6,982 nucleotides of DNA from Clostridia bacterium (GCA_017537515.1 JAFYKO010000073.1:1-6982); one strand, 5' to 3'. Positions 1-6,378 are shown, counted from the stretch's first letter. Numbers and translations: made by a program. Notes: a model not told the origin generated them from the sequence alone.

Positions 1-2
1 AA

Positions 3-2669
3 ATAATCCCTAGAAAAACCAAAGTTAAAATGGAAATCGTCAAAGGCGTTACTCTTGGCGATATTATTCTCGGTGCAATTGGTATTGCTGTTGCACTTGC
101 TCTTTTCTTCAGTAACTTCCCAAACAATCTCGGGCCTTGGATTGCTATTGCTTGGCTTACGGTGATTGTTTCTATGTATTTCAATGTTGCTGATGATATG
201 AAGCTGTATTATACTCTTGGATACATCTTGCGTTTCCTTGCACAGCGAAAGAAATACAGCAAGGAAAATGTCAAGGGGTTTTCGCCAATGAAGGAGATTA
301 TTCCCTTTGAAGGCTTACACCAAGACAGATACATAAGTTTCGGCGAGTATTATGCACAAGTCATTGAGTTAAGCCCGATTGAATTTGGACTCCTCAATCA
401 ATACAAGCAAGATATGCTTATGAATACTTTTGCAAACGCACTTCGAAGGCTTAACAACGAGCAAAGTGCTTCTATTGTAAAAATAAACAAAGCAATGATT
501 CTTGACGAATATATTTACAATGAAGACAAAAAGTATGACACTCTTCTTGATATGCAGTTTGAAGGACAGATAACTCGTGAAGAGGTGGAGCGTCGTGCGG
601 GTGTGTTTGAAGAACGTGTCGCACAGCTTCAAGAATTCAACCAACAAGACAAGATTTATAAGGACTATTTCTATTTTGTTGTTTACGACAAAGATAGAGA
701 GACACTTGAAAGCACTGTGAATGGTATTATGTCAACTCTTATGAATTCGGTAACACCGCTTCAAAGCAGACGCCTCTATGGTGAAGAGTTGTATGTTTTC
801 CTTCGTGCAAACTTTGGAAAAGAATTTGACGAACGTGAACTTGAAGTTACACCAATGTCAAAACACCTTGACTGGGCTATTCCAAATAAAATCAAGTTCC
901 AAGCAAGTAGGGTGCTTATCGACAACAAGCCTTATAGAAACTTTGTTGTTTCGGACTATCCTATCCAAGTCCCAAACGCTTGGGGTGCCCCTTTCTTCCT
1001 TCTTGACCGCACTCGTGTGATTGTTAAATTCAAGCCTATTCCAAAGTTCCAAGCCGAAAAAGCTATTGACAAAGCGATTTTGGAAATGGAAGCGAAGGTT
1101 TACAAAAGTGCAAAAAGTTCAAGACAAATCGAAAACCAAACCCACCTTGACACCCTTCGCTCATTGCTTTATAGTCTCAAAAACAACAATGAACAACTTT
1201 ATAATGTCAACACTTTCATTACCTGCGAAGAACCTGCAAGAAAAGAAGTGCGTGCAATCTTAAAACAAGAAGGGTTTAAGTATAGTGAAATGTTCGGCCG
1301 TCAAGTTGATGCGTTTGTCTCTTCAAACATTTCAGCACGTGATAACGTTAAAGACTGTGTTCGAGGAATCCCAACAACCTCACTTGCTTCAATCTTCCCT
1401 TTCATTTCTGGTGCATTGCAAGATAAAAATGGTATTTATCTAGGTTATAATGAATATCCAGTATTTGTCGACTTCTTTACAAGAAATCGTGAACGTGTTA
1501 ACAGTAATATGATGATTATTGGAAAATCAGGTTCGGGAAAATCTTACGCAACAAAAACACTTCTGACAAACTTCTCTGCCGACAATGCAAAAATCTTTAT
1601 TCTTGACCCCGAAAACGAATACACCGCCTTGTGCGAAAATCTTAAGGGAAAATTTATTGACGTTGGTTCATCCGAAATGGGTATTTTCAATCCTTTCCAC
1701 GTAATGACGACGCTTAAAGACGATGTAAAAGAACTTGAAGAAATCGAAGACATTGAAGCTGAACTTGAAAGTCAAAAGAACGACTCCGACAGCTTGGCAG
1801 TACATTTGCAATTCCTTGAACAATTCTTTAAGGTTATTTTGCAAGGTATCAGCAGTGATGCATTTGAAGTTCTCAACTCGCTTGTTGTTGACCTTTATAA
1901 AGAAAAAGGCATCGACGAAAACACGCAGTTCTTTAAGCTTAAACCTGAAGACTATCCAATCTTTGACGACCTTTACAACCTTATCACCCGAAAAATCGAG
2001 ACTGAAAAAGACGAATACCAACGTAAAAACCTCACAATTGTGCAGACTTACATCAAAAAATTTGCAAGCGGTGGACGTAACAGCAACCTTTGGAATGGGC
2101 CAAGCTCAATTTCAACAAAAGAAAACTTTGTCTGCTTCAACTTCCGTTCTCTTCTTGCAAACAGAAACGAAATTATTGCAAACGCACAAATGCTTTTGGT
2201 ATTCAAGTATCTTGACAACGAAATTATTAAGAACCGTGATTTTAACTTGAAGTATGGAACAACACGTAAAGTTATTGTCGCAGTTGACGAAGCCCACGTT
2301 TTCATTAACCCGAACTACCCTATCGCTCTTGACTTTATGCAACAAATGGCAAAGCGTATTCGTAAATACAGCGGTATGCAAATCGTTATTACGCAAAACA
2401 TCAAGGACTTTGTGGGTTCGCCAGAAATCCAACGTCAATCAACTGCGGTTATTAACGCCAGCCAATATTCGCTTATATTCTCACTCGCACCAAACGACAT
2501 CAACGACCTTGTCGAACTTTACAACAAGTCGGGCGAGATTAACCAAGAAGAACAAAACTCTATTGTTACAGCAGGTGTTGGACAAACATTCCTTATCACA
2601 AGTGCAGTCAACAGAACTTCAGTACAAATTGTTTCAAGTGAGTATGTTAAAAAATTATTTGGAGAATAA
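3..2669 (+). CDS. virB4: VirB4/TraC-type conjugation (type IV secretion) ATPase, probably 5'-partial
   Basis: Cytoplasmic-face ATPase that powers a type IV secretion or conjugation machine. Counting from the ATG at 30 (879 codons), two hydrophobic segments lie at about residues 8-26 and 34-51, as in Gram-positive forms carrying a PrgI/VirB3-like membrane region fused to VirB4. A long N-terminal VirB4 domain follows. Walker A is GKSGSGKS at 498-505 and Walker B is VIVAVDEA at 748-755, then a conserved ITQN segment. The ATG at 30 has no Shine-Dalgarno sequence before it. The frame is open to the left edge, and the extra codons read IIPRKTKVK, which looks like the conserved lead-in to this membrane segment. 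I therefore infer that the real start is upstream and the gene is partial here. It ends at a terminator facing the signal peptidase gene. Family assignment is firm; whether the element is a mobile ICE or a fixed T4SS cannot be told from one gene. Confidence 0.93.
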   Translation: MIPRKTKVKMEIVKGVTLGDIILGAIGIAVALALFFSNFPNNLGPWIAIAWLTVIVSMYFNVADDMKLYYTLGYILRFLAQRKKYSKENVKGFSPMKEIIPFEGLHQDRYISFGEYYAQVIELSPIEFGLLNQYKQDMLMNTFANALRRLNNEQSASIVKINKAMILDEYIYNEDKKYDTLLDMQFEGQITREEVERRAGVFEERVAQLQEFNQQDKIYKDYFYFVVYDKDRETLESTVNGIMSTLMNSVTPLQSRRLYGEELYVFLRANFGKEFDERELEVTPMSKHLDWAIPNKIKFQASRVLIDNKPYRNFVVSDYPIQVPNAWGAPFFLLDRTRVIVKFKPIPKFQAEKAIDKAILEMEAKVYKSAKSSRQIENQTHLDTLRSLLYSLKNNNEQLYNVNTFITCEEPARKEVRAILKQEGFKYSEMFGRQVDAFVSSNISARDNVKDCVRGIPTTSLASIFPFISGALQDKNGIYLGYNEYPVFVDFFTRNRERVNSNMMIIGKSGSGKSYATKTLLTNFSADNAKIFILDPENEYTALCENLKGKFIDVGSSEMGIFNPFHVMTTLKDDVKELEEIEDIEAELESQKNDSDSLAVHLQFLEQFFKVILQGISSDAFEVLNSLVVDLYKEKGIDENTQFFKLKPEDYPIFDDLYNLITRKIETEKDEYQRKNLTIVQTYIKKFASGGRNSNLWNGPSSISTKENFVCFNFRSLLANRNEIIANAQMLLVFKYLDNEIIKNRDFNLKYGTTRKVIVAVDEAHVFINPNYPIALDFMQQMAKRIRKYSGMQIVITQNIKDFVGSPEIQRQSTAVINASQYSLIFSLAPNDINDLVELYNKSGEINQEEQNSIVTAGVGQTFLITSAVNRTSVQIVSSEYVKKLFGE

Positions 2670-2671
2670 CG

Positions 2672-2700
2672 AAAAAAGCCCTCAAGCGAGGGTTTTATTT
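2672..2700. terminator. Bidirectional intrinsic terminator between convergent virB4 and lepB
   Basis: The stem CCCTC (2679-2683) pairs with GAGGG (2688-2692) around the loop AAGC. It is flanked by a run of six A (2672-2677) and by TTTTATTT (2693-2700), so each strand reads as a hairpin followed by a U-rich tract. It lies directly after the virB4 stop, and its T-rich arm overlaps the lepB stop codon (2699-2701), which suits termination of both convergent transcripts. Confidence 0.85.
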
Positions 2701-3406
2701 ATTTAAATATACTACCTAAAATGTATGCCAAAATATCCCAAACGGGAAGTGTTCCTTGTTGTGTAATTAAAACAACCTTTCCTATAACATTTTTTTGACT
2801 TAGTGTGCCATAGCTTGCGGAATCAATACTTGTTTTTCGATTGTCTCCAAGCAAGAATAAATGATTTTCAGGCACTGTCAAAACTTTTATATTTTGGTTA
2901 TTATATTTAAAATCCTCCAAACCTTGAAGATTTATAAAGTTGTGATAAGAATATGAGTTATTCTCAAGCATTATCCTTTTTTCTTCTTTGTCAACCTTTT
3001 CAAACAAATAACTTTCTTTCAAGATTTTCGGTGTTGAGTTTTCTTTTATTAGGAGAAGTTCGTAATACCCTTTTTCAATGTTGAAATAATAACCAATCTT
3101 ATCCCCACCTATTGCAATAATGCGTTTAACAACATCTTGGTTGTTGTTTTTTTCTGCTACAATTATATCTCCGTAAGAATAAGGAATATTCCTCGCAACA
3201 TAACACGCATCCCCGTTGTATGTAATTGTTTCTTGCAAAATATTTGGCTCCATAGATGTGCCTTTTACATTGTAATATACGTGAGTGGACAAAAAAAATC
3301 CAACAAGGATGATTCCTAAAATGAAAAAATAGAAAATCGCACTTGTTATGGATTTTAGTGCTATATCAACATTGTCTTGAGGGATGTAGATTAACTTTTT
3401 ATTCAT
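2699..3406 (-). CDS. lepB: Type I signal peptidase (S26A, LepB/SipS type)
   Basis: Membrane-bound serine protease that removes signal peptides from exported proteins. The 235-residue protein has one N-terminal membrane segment (about residues 20-42), then the S26 boxes in order. Box B is GTSMEPNI with catalytic Ser51. Box C is DIIVAEK at 80-86. Box D is DVVKRIIAIGGDKI with the general-base Lys94. Box E is GDNR at 187-190, followed by TSIDSASYG. Box E normally reads DSR; here the Arg is Ala197, a mild deviation. A second hydrophobic stretch lies at the extreme C-terminus (about 222-234). The start at 3406 has a good ribosome site (AAAAAGGA, 6 nt spacer). The gene lies about 115 bp downstream of the queH stop with no convincing promoter between, so it is probably the last gene of the radC-queH-lepB operon. 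The inserted region between boxes D and E (about 105-175) is lineage-specific. Confidence 0.93.
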   Translation of the reverse strand: MNKKLIYIPQDNVDIALKSITSAIFYFFILGIILVGFFLSTHVYYNVKGTSMEPNILQETITYNGDACYVARNIPYSYGDIIVAEKNNNQDVVKRIIAIGGDKIGYYFNIEKGYYELLLIKENSTPKILKESYLFEKVDKEEKRIMLENNSYSYHNFINLQGLEDFKYNNQNIKVLTVPENHLFLLGDNRKTSIDSASYGTLSQKNVIGKVVLITQQGTLPVWDILAYILGSIFK

Positions 3407-3442
3407 TCAACGTCCTTTTTATATATTGTTGTTTTGCGGGTT

Positions 3443-3544
3443 ACGTGGACCCAGGGGGCGGGCTATGCGGTGAAACCGCATACCTCGTCCAAAGGACGAG
3501 GCGTAAAGTGCGTCCGCACTTTACAGCCCGCCCCCGTCCTGCGT
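3443..3544. repeat. GC-rich four-way-junction (cloverleaf) palindromic element
   Basis: A near-perfect nested palindrome, strongly GC-rich in an AT-rich setting. The outer stem is GGGGGCGGGCT (3454-3464) with AGCCCGCCCCC (3525-3535), 11 bp. Inside it are three perfect hairpins: ATGCGGT (3465-3471)/ACCGCAT (3475-3481), loop GAA; CCTCGTCC (3483-3490)/GGACGAGG (3494-3501), loop AAA; and GTAAAGTGCG (3503-3512)/CGCACTTTAC (3515-3524), nominal loop TC and realistically a 4-nt loop. Only single bases (3482, 3502) separate the arms. Outside, GGAC (3447-3450)/GTCC (3536-3539) and ACG (3443-3445)/CGT (3542-3544) extend the stem with small bulges. Of the 82 nt at 3454-3535, 72 can pair. It sits between queH and lepB and includes the queH stop. 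There is no U-tract, so it is not a simple terminator. I do not recognise the family. A miniature mobile or REP-like repeat, or a structured mRNA element, are the leading options. Confidence 0.85.
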
Positions 3545-4099
3545 TTGTCCTCTCTCTTTTTCTTTTCTTGCAAGCATTGACATCTCACAGCCACAATACT
3601 CTTGGCGATAAAAACCATTTTCTTTTGAAAGCTGTAAACTTCTTAAATATCCATTTTGCTTTTTAAAATCCGCCTCATAAAACTTGCAAGATTCAAATTC
3701 GAATTTTTTACCAATTTCGTTTATCCACTGTGCGTTTTTGTGCGGGCTGATTGAAAGAGTGGTTGTAAAAAAGTCAAACCCACCTTCTTTTGCTTTTTTT
3801 GATACTTCTTGAATGCGGAGTTCATAACAAGCATAACACCTTGGGGATTTTTCCGGCATATTCTCCATACCCTTAATTGCCTTGTCATATTCGCAAGGCT
3901 CATAACGCCCAAAAATTATATCTATGCCCAATTTTTTGCAATATGCAATTTGTTCGTTTTGCCTACGCTCGAATTCTGCTTGAGGGTAAATATTTGGATT
4001 GTAATAATAAATTGTCAAATCAAAATCGTTTTGCAGTTTCTCAATAACTGCACTTGAGCAAGGAGCACAGCAAGAATGCAATAATAGTTTTTTCTTCAT
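3521..4099 (-). CDS. queH: Epoxyqueuosine reductase QueH
   Basis: Catalyses the last step of queuosine synthesis, reducing epoxyqueuosine to queuosine in tRNA; QueH is the cobalamin-independent alternative to QueG. The 192-residue protein has the family marks: HSCCAPC at 8-14 with the paired Cys10/Cys11, the CYAC pair Cys88/Cys91, and the C-terminal CGC at 169-171. Known QueH enzymes use the N-terminal CC and the CxxC cysteines for an iron-sulfur cluster and metal site. The start at 4099 overlaps the upstream gene's stop by 4 bases (ATGA) and has its own ribosome site (AAGGTGG), which suggests translational coupling. The last seven residues (TQDGGGL) and the stop are encoded inside the GC-rich palindrome at 3443-3544, beyond the usual end of the fold. 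This looks like a 3' end altered by insertion of that element. No preQ1 riboswitch is visible upstream. Confidence 0.93.
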   Translation of the reverse strand: MKKKLLLHSCCAPCSSAVIEKLQNDFDLTIYYYNPNIYPQAEFERRQNEQIAYCKKLGIDIIFGRYEPCEYDKAIKGMENMPEKSPRCYACYELRIQEVSKKAKEGGFDFFTTTLSISPHKNAQWINEIGKKFEFESCKFYEADFKKQNGYLRSLQLSKENGFYRQEYCGCEMSMLARKEKERGQTQDGGGL

Positions 4100-4788
4100 C
4101 TTCCCACCTTAAGAATTGAACCATTTGAACAAGCATAACACATACGATGCCCATAAATCAAACTTTCAACGTTGTATATTCCCACTTCATGTAAAAGCTC
4201 TTTTATTTCATTGTATGAATTCTTATCAGCACTTGATGGCGCAATCGTGTTGTTTGGATGGCAATGCATTAATACAATATATCGTGCATTTTTGTAAGAG
4301 ATAACATCAGCAAGAATTTTATGCTTTTTGACGGAAACTGTATCAATGCTTCCAACTCCACATTTGGTGAATCCGAGCACTATGTCGTTTTTGTCAAGCA
4401 CCAGCATATAAAGTTCTTCAATATCTTTGTTTTTCATACGAGGCCAACCATAGTCCGCTATTTTTTGTATACTGGTTAATCGCTTTTGGTTGTTTTGCTT
4501 GTCAACCTCGTATCTCTCCAAAATTTTGGGTAGCATTGTCAACATCCTTGCACTTTGTAAGCCAAGCCCCTTAACTTTCACGAGTTCCTCAACCTCACTG
4601 TCCAAAACTCTAGAAATCGTCCCAAACTTTTCGAGGAGTCTATGTGCTATTGGATTAGTGTCTTGTCTTGGAATAACATACGCCAAGATATATTCTAGTG
4701 CAATAAAATCATTGACATTTTCAAATCCTGCCAATGAAATAGTTTCATATAATCTTTTTCGGTGATTTACGTGTTCATTTTCTTTCAT
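4096..4788 (-). CDS. radC: RadC-like JAB/MPN domain protein
   Basis: Member of the RadC (UPF0758) family, a JAB/JAMM metalloprotease-like fold whose cellular role is unsettled; the old DNA-repair name is not well supported. With the chosen start the protein has 230 residues. A helix-hairpin-helix-like segment (LVKVKGLGLQSARML) lies at 69-83. The JAMM-like motif is MHCHPNNTIAPSSAD at 174-188, giving His175, His177, Ser185 or Ser186 and Asp188 as predicted zinc ligands; the usual family form is HNHPSG, so Asn-Ser-Gly is replaced by Cys and Asn-Asn. The frame reaches an earlier ATG at 4827, but that codon lies inside the promoter (between the -35 and -10) and has no ribosome site. The ATG at 4788 has TAAGG 5 nt upstream. 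First gene of the probable radC-queH-lepB operon; its TGA stop overlaps the queH ATG. It is shorter and more divergent than typical RadC. Confidence 0.85.
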   Translation of the reverse strand: MKENEHVNHRKRLYETISLAGFENVNDFIALEYILAYVIPRQDTNPIAHRLLEKFGTISRVLDSEVEELVKVKGLGLQSARMLTMLPKILERYEVDKQNNQKRLTSIQKIADYGWPRMKNKDIEELYMLVLDKNDIVLGFTKCGVGSIDTVSVKKHKILADVISYKNARYIVLMHCHPNNTIAPSSADKNSYNEIKELLHEVGIYNVESLIYGHRMCYACSNGSILKVGR

Positions 4789-4793
4789 AGATA

Positions 4794-4798
4794 CCTTA
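4794..4798 (-). promoter_or_regulatory. Ribosome binding site fixing the radC-like gene start
   Basis: On the minus strand TAAGG ends 5 nt before the ATG at 4788. No comparable site precedes the upstream in-frame ATG at 4827, so this site decides the start. Confidence 0.7.
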
Positions 4799-4817
4799 TT
4801 GGAATAAATATATATAT

Positions 4818-4846
4818 ATAATAACATATTTTTTTAATATTGTCAT
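4818..4846 (-). promoter_or_regulatory. Sigma-A promoter of the radC-queH-lepB operon
   Basis: Read on the minus strand: -35 ATGACA (4846-4841, 5 of 6 consensus), a 17-nt spacer, then -10 TATTAT (4823-4818, 5 of 6) with an extended TGT just before it. Transcription should begin near 4811, leaving a leader of roughly 22 nt before the ATG at 4788. The TATATATA run at about 4807-4820 is part of this region. Confidence 0.7.
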
Positions 4847-4863
4847 AATTTTTTTAAAGAAAA

Positions 4864-4892
4864 TTGACTTTATTTTTCAAATATGCTAAAAT
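4864..4892 (+). promoter_or_regulatory. Sigma-A promoter of the DegV-family gene
   Basis: -35 TTGACT (4864-4869), a 17-nt spacer and -10 TAAAAT (4887-4892) preceded by an extended TGC. It is back to back with the minus-strand operon promoter, with only 17 bp between the two -35 boxes, so one bound regulator could affect both. No clear operator palindrome is visible. Confidence 0.78.
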
Positions 4893-4919
4893 TATGTAAA
4901 TTTAGGAGGAAAATACAAT

Positions 4920-5753
4920 ATGAAAATCGTTTTAACATCCGACAATACTTGCGACATACCAAAAAATCTCATTGAAAAATATGATATAAAAATAATCAGC
5001 ATACCCGTAATTATGGGCGAAGACGAATATAGAGATGATATCGACGGAAAAAAAATATATGACCACGTTTCAAAAACTGGAACTCTTCCAAAAACTGCAG
5101 CATTAAGCGAATATGACTATAAAGAGTTTTTTGAAAAACACCTTGAAAACGCCGACGCAATTATTCACTTTGCACTTTCTTTTGGAATATCTGCAACTGG
5201 TCCAAACGCCGTTAAAGCCGCAAAAGATATGGAAAATGTTTACGTCATTGACACAAAACACCTTTCTTCCGGCTCTGGGCTTTTGGTTTTGAATGCGGTT
5301 GACAAAATAAGCGAAGGCAAAGACATCAAACAAATTGTTGAAGAACTCAAAGCGGAAGCGGAAAATATGCAAACATCTTTCCTTATAAACAAACTCGATT
5401 ATCTCAAAAAGGGTGGCCGTTGCAGTGCTGTCGCTGCTTTCGGAGCGAACCTTCTTGGGCTTAAAATTATGATTAAAATGGTCGATGGAAAACTTCAACC
5501 AGGCAAAAAATATATGGGGAAAATGGACATCGCTCTTTCAAAATACCTTAAGGACATAATCAAAGAAAATCCACCTGTTTACAACAGAGTTTTTGTAACA
5601 AGCTCTTCAGAAATGAAAGGCATAAAAGACAAACTTGTTGAAGAAGTCAAGGCACTTGGTTTTAAAGAAGTATTAACAGCCGATGCTTGCTCAACAATAT
5701 GCTCTCACTGTGGCCCAGATACTATCGGCGTACTTTATCAAAAAGACGTGTAG
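4920..5753 (+). CDS. DegV family protein (fatty-acid-binding, FakB-like)
   Basis: DegV proteins bind a fatty acid in a deep pocket. In Firmicutes, FakB members present it to the kinase FakA for phosphorylation and entry into phospholipid synthesis. The 277-residue length is normal. The family layout is visible: TSDNTCDIP at 6-14, LPKTA with Thr59 at the head-group site, the ALSFGISATGPNA segment at 85-97 (family form SSGLSGT), VIDTKHLSSGSGLLV, LDYLKKGGRC with Arg167, DGKL, and HCGPDTIG with His263 near the C-terminus. The usual second Ser of the SSG motif is Phe88, and the usual Ile after GGR is Cys168. The C-terminus is rich in cysteine (Cys257, Cys261, Cys264). The start has AGGAGG at 4904-4909, 10 nt upstream. 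Transcribed from its own promoter; no clear terminator follows. Which lipid it binds, and whether it acts as a FakB, cannot be told. Confidence 0.92.
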   Translation: MKIVLTSDNTCDIPKNLIEKYDIKIISIPVIMGEDEYRDDIDGKKIYDHVSKTGTLPKTAALSEYDYKEFFEKHLENADAIIHFALSFGISATGPNAVKAAKDMENVYVIDTKHLSSGSGLLVLNAVDKISEGKDIKQIVEELKAEAENMQTSFLINKLDYLKKGGRCSAVAAFGANLLGLKIMIKMVDGKLQPGKKYMGKMDIALSKYLKDIIKENPPVYNRVFVTSSSEMKGIKDKLVEEVKALGFKEVLTADACSTICSHCGPDTIGVLYQKDV

Positions 5754-5941
5754 TTTAAGAGTTTTTTGAAAAATTATGACATTTTATAAAACGCTTGTTC
5801 TAAATATGGCCAAAAACCACAAAAAACACTGAAAAATAGCGAAGATTGTGTAATAAATTTTTTAAAATATTTTGAAAATTGAGAAAAATGATTTATAATA
5901 AAAGTAACTTGGTAAACAAGTAAAAAAAGGAGAATGTTTTT
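5754..5941 (+). other. Intergenic spacer before the HU gene
   Basis: Very AT-rich spacer with no coding potential I trust and no GC-rich hairpin. It holds only the hup promoter and ribosome site near its right end. The absence of an obvious degV terminator leaves read-through into the HU gene possible. Confidence 0.6.
5872..5899 (+). promoter_or_regulatory. Sigma-A promoter of the HU gene
   Basis: -35 TTGAAA (5872-5877), a 16-nt spacer and a perfect -10 TATAAT (5894-5899). Transcription should begin near 5906, giving a leader of about 35 nt that carries AAGGAG at 5927-5932. Confidence 0.72.
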
Positions 5942-6214
5942 ATGAACAAAGGAGAACTTATCAAAGCAATCGCTGAAAAGACAGGATTGACAATCAAAGA
6001 AGTTGACGCAACAATGGAGGCATTTATCGAAGTTGTTACACTTGCACTTCAAAAAGGTGCTAAAGTGGCAATCAACGGATTTGGAACTTACGAACTCAAA
6101 CAAAAAGCAGCTCGTACAGGTATCAACCCTCAAACAAAACAACCAGTGAAAATTGCTGCAAGCAAAGTTCCAGCTTTCAAGATTAGCAAAGTTTGGAAAG
6201 CAAAATTCAACTAA
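5942..6214 (+). CDS. hup: HU family DNA-binding protein
   Basis: Small histone-like nucleoid protein that bends DNA as a dimer. At 90 residues it has the standard HU length and order: N-terminal helices (MNKGELIKAIAEKTGLT), the GFGTYE turn at 46-51, the DNA-binding beta-arm with the intercalating Pro63 in INPQT, and the KVPAFKISK segment near the end. The beta-arm normally reads GRNPQTG; here Arg is Ile61 and the Gly after Thr is Lys66, and the C-terminus ends KVWKAKFN instead of the usual GKALK form. It is therefore a divergent HU, but still clearly basic. The start has AAGGAG 9 nt upstream and its own strong promoter. The gene is monocistronic and ends in a terminator. An IHF-like role is less likely in this kind of organism. 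Confidence 0.95.
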   Translation: MNKGELIKAIAEKTGLTIKEVDATMEAFIEVVTLALQKGAKVAINGFGTYELKQKAARTGINPQTKQPVKIAASKVPAFKISKVWKAKFN

Positions 6215-6224
6215 TTCACAAAAA

Positions 6225-6260
6225 CAAAAAAAGAACACCGTATGGGTGTTTTTTCTTTTT
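6225..6260. terminator. Bidirectional intrinsic terminator after the HU gene
   Basis: AACACC (6234-6239) pairs with GGTGTT (6245-6250) around a 5-nt loop. An A-rich tract lies on the left (6225-6232) and TTTTCTTTTT on the right (6251-6260). It works as a hairpin plus U-tract for the HU transcript, and also for the minus-strand surface protein gene converging from the right. Confidence 0.85.
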
Positions 6261-6271
6261 TGTATTGATTA

Positions 6272-6346
6272 ACAAAATTTCTTTTGCTTCGCAAAATTAA
6301 ATTTTGTCGCTTAGCGACAAGCGACATAGTCGGTGGCAATGGCCAC
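6272..6346. repeat. Cluster of short-loop hairpins in the intergenic region
   Basis: Several small perfect palindromes stand side by side: TTTTGC/GCAAAA (6282-6296) with loop TTC; TTGTCGC/GCGACAA (6304-6320) with loop TTA; CGAC/GTCG (6322-6332) with loop ATA; and GTGGC/GCCAC (6333-6346) with loop AATG. The first is also enclosed by a 9-bp stem, ACAAAATTT (6272-6280) with AAATTTTGT (6299-6307). That stem shares bases 6304-6307 with the second hairpin, so the two are partly exclusive. It lies between the HU terminator and the 3' end of the surface protein gene. The short loops and enclosing stem resemble the plan of the element at 3443-3544. Its function is unknown to me. Confidence 0.65.
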
Positions 6347-6378
6347 TTCAATTGGGCTAAAGTGATATTGATAAATTA

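Noticed and set aside
1735..2438. Overlapping ORFs on both strands inside virB4
   Set aside because: These are out-of-frame shadows of a clear VirB4 frame, with low-complexity composition and no initiation signals.
3454..3535. Cloverleaf shape suggestive of a tRNA
   Set aside because: The loops are 2-4 nt, with no 7-nt anticodon loop, no T-loop consensus and no CCA end; the arms are perfect palindromes unlike tRNA arms.
3454..3535. Intrinsic terminator for queH or the operon
   Set aside because: No U-tract follows on either strand, and the fold is a multi-arm junction rather than a single hairpin.
3443..3544. Integron attC site
   Set aside because: No recognisable core recombination sites or unpaired extrahelical pattern, no cassette layout and no integrase in the window.
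3343..3666. Plus-strand 107-codon ORF across the palindrome
   Set aside because: It runs antisense through the lepB start, the palindrome and queH, has no ribosome site and no family-like sequence.
4789..4919. preQ1 riboswitch controlling queH
   Set aside because: The predicted leader is only about 22 nt and AT-rich, with no pseudoknot-capable C-rich/A-rich pattern; queH itself overlaps the upstream gene.
5774..6238. Minus-strand 154-codon ORF, rich in Cys and Phe, over the HU gene
   Set aside because: Exact antisense of the HU gene and its AT-rich leader; the composition is an artefact of the complementary codons.
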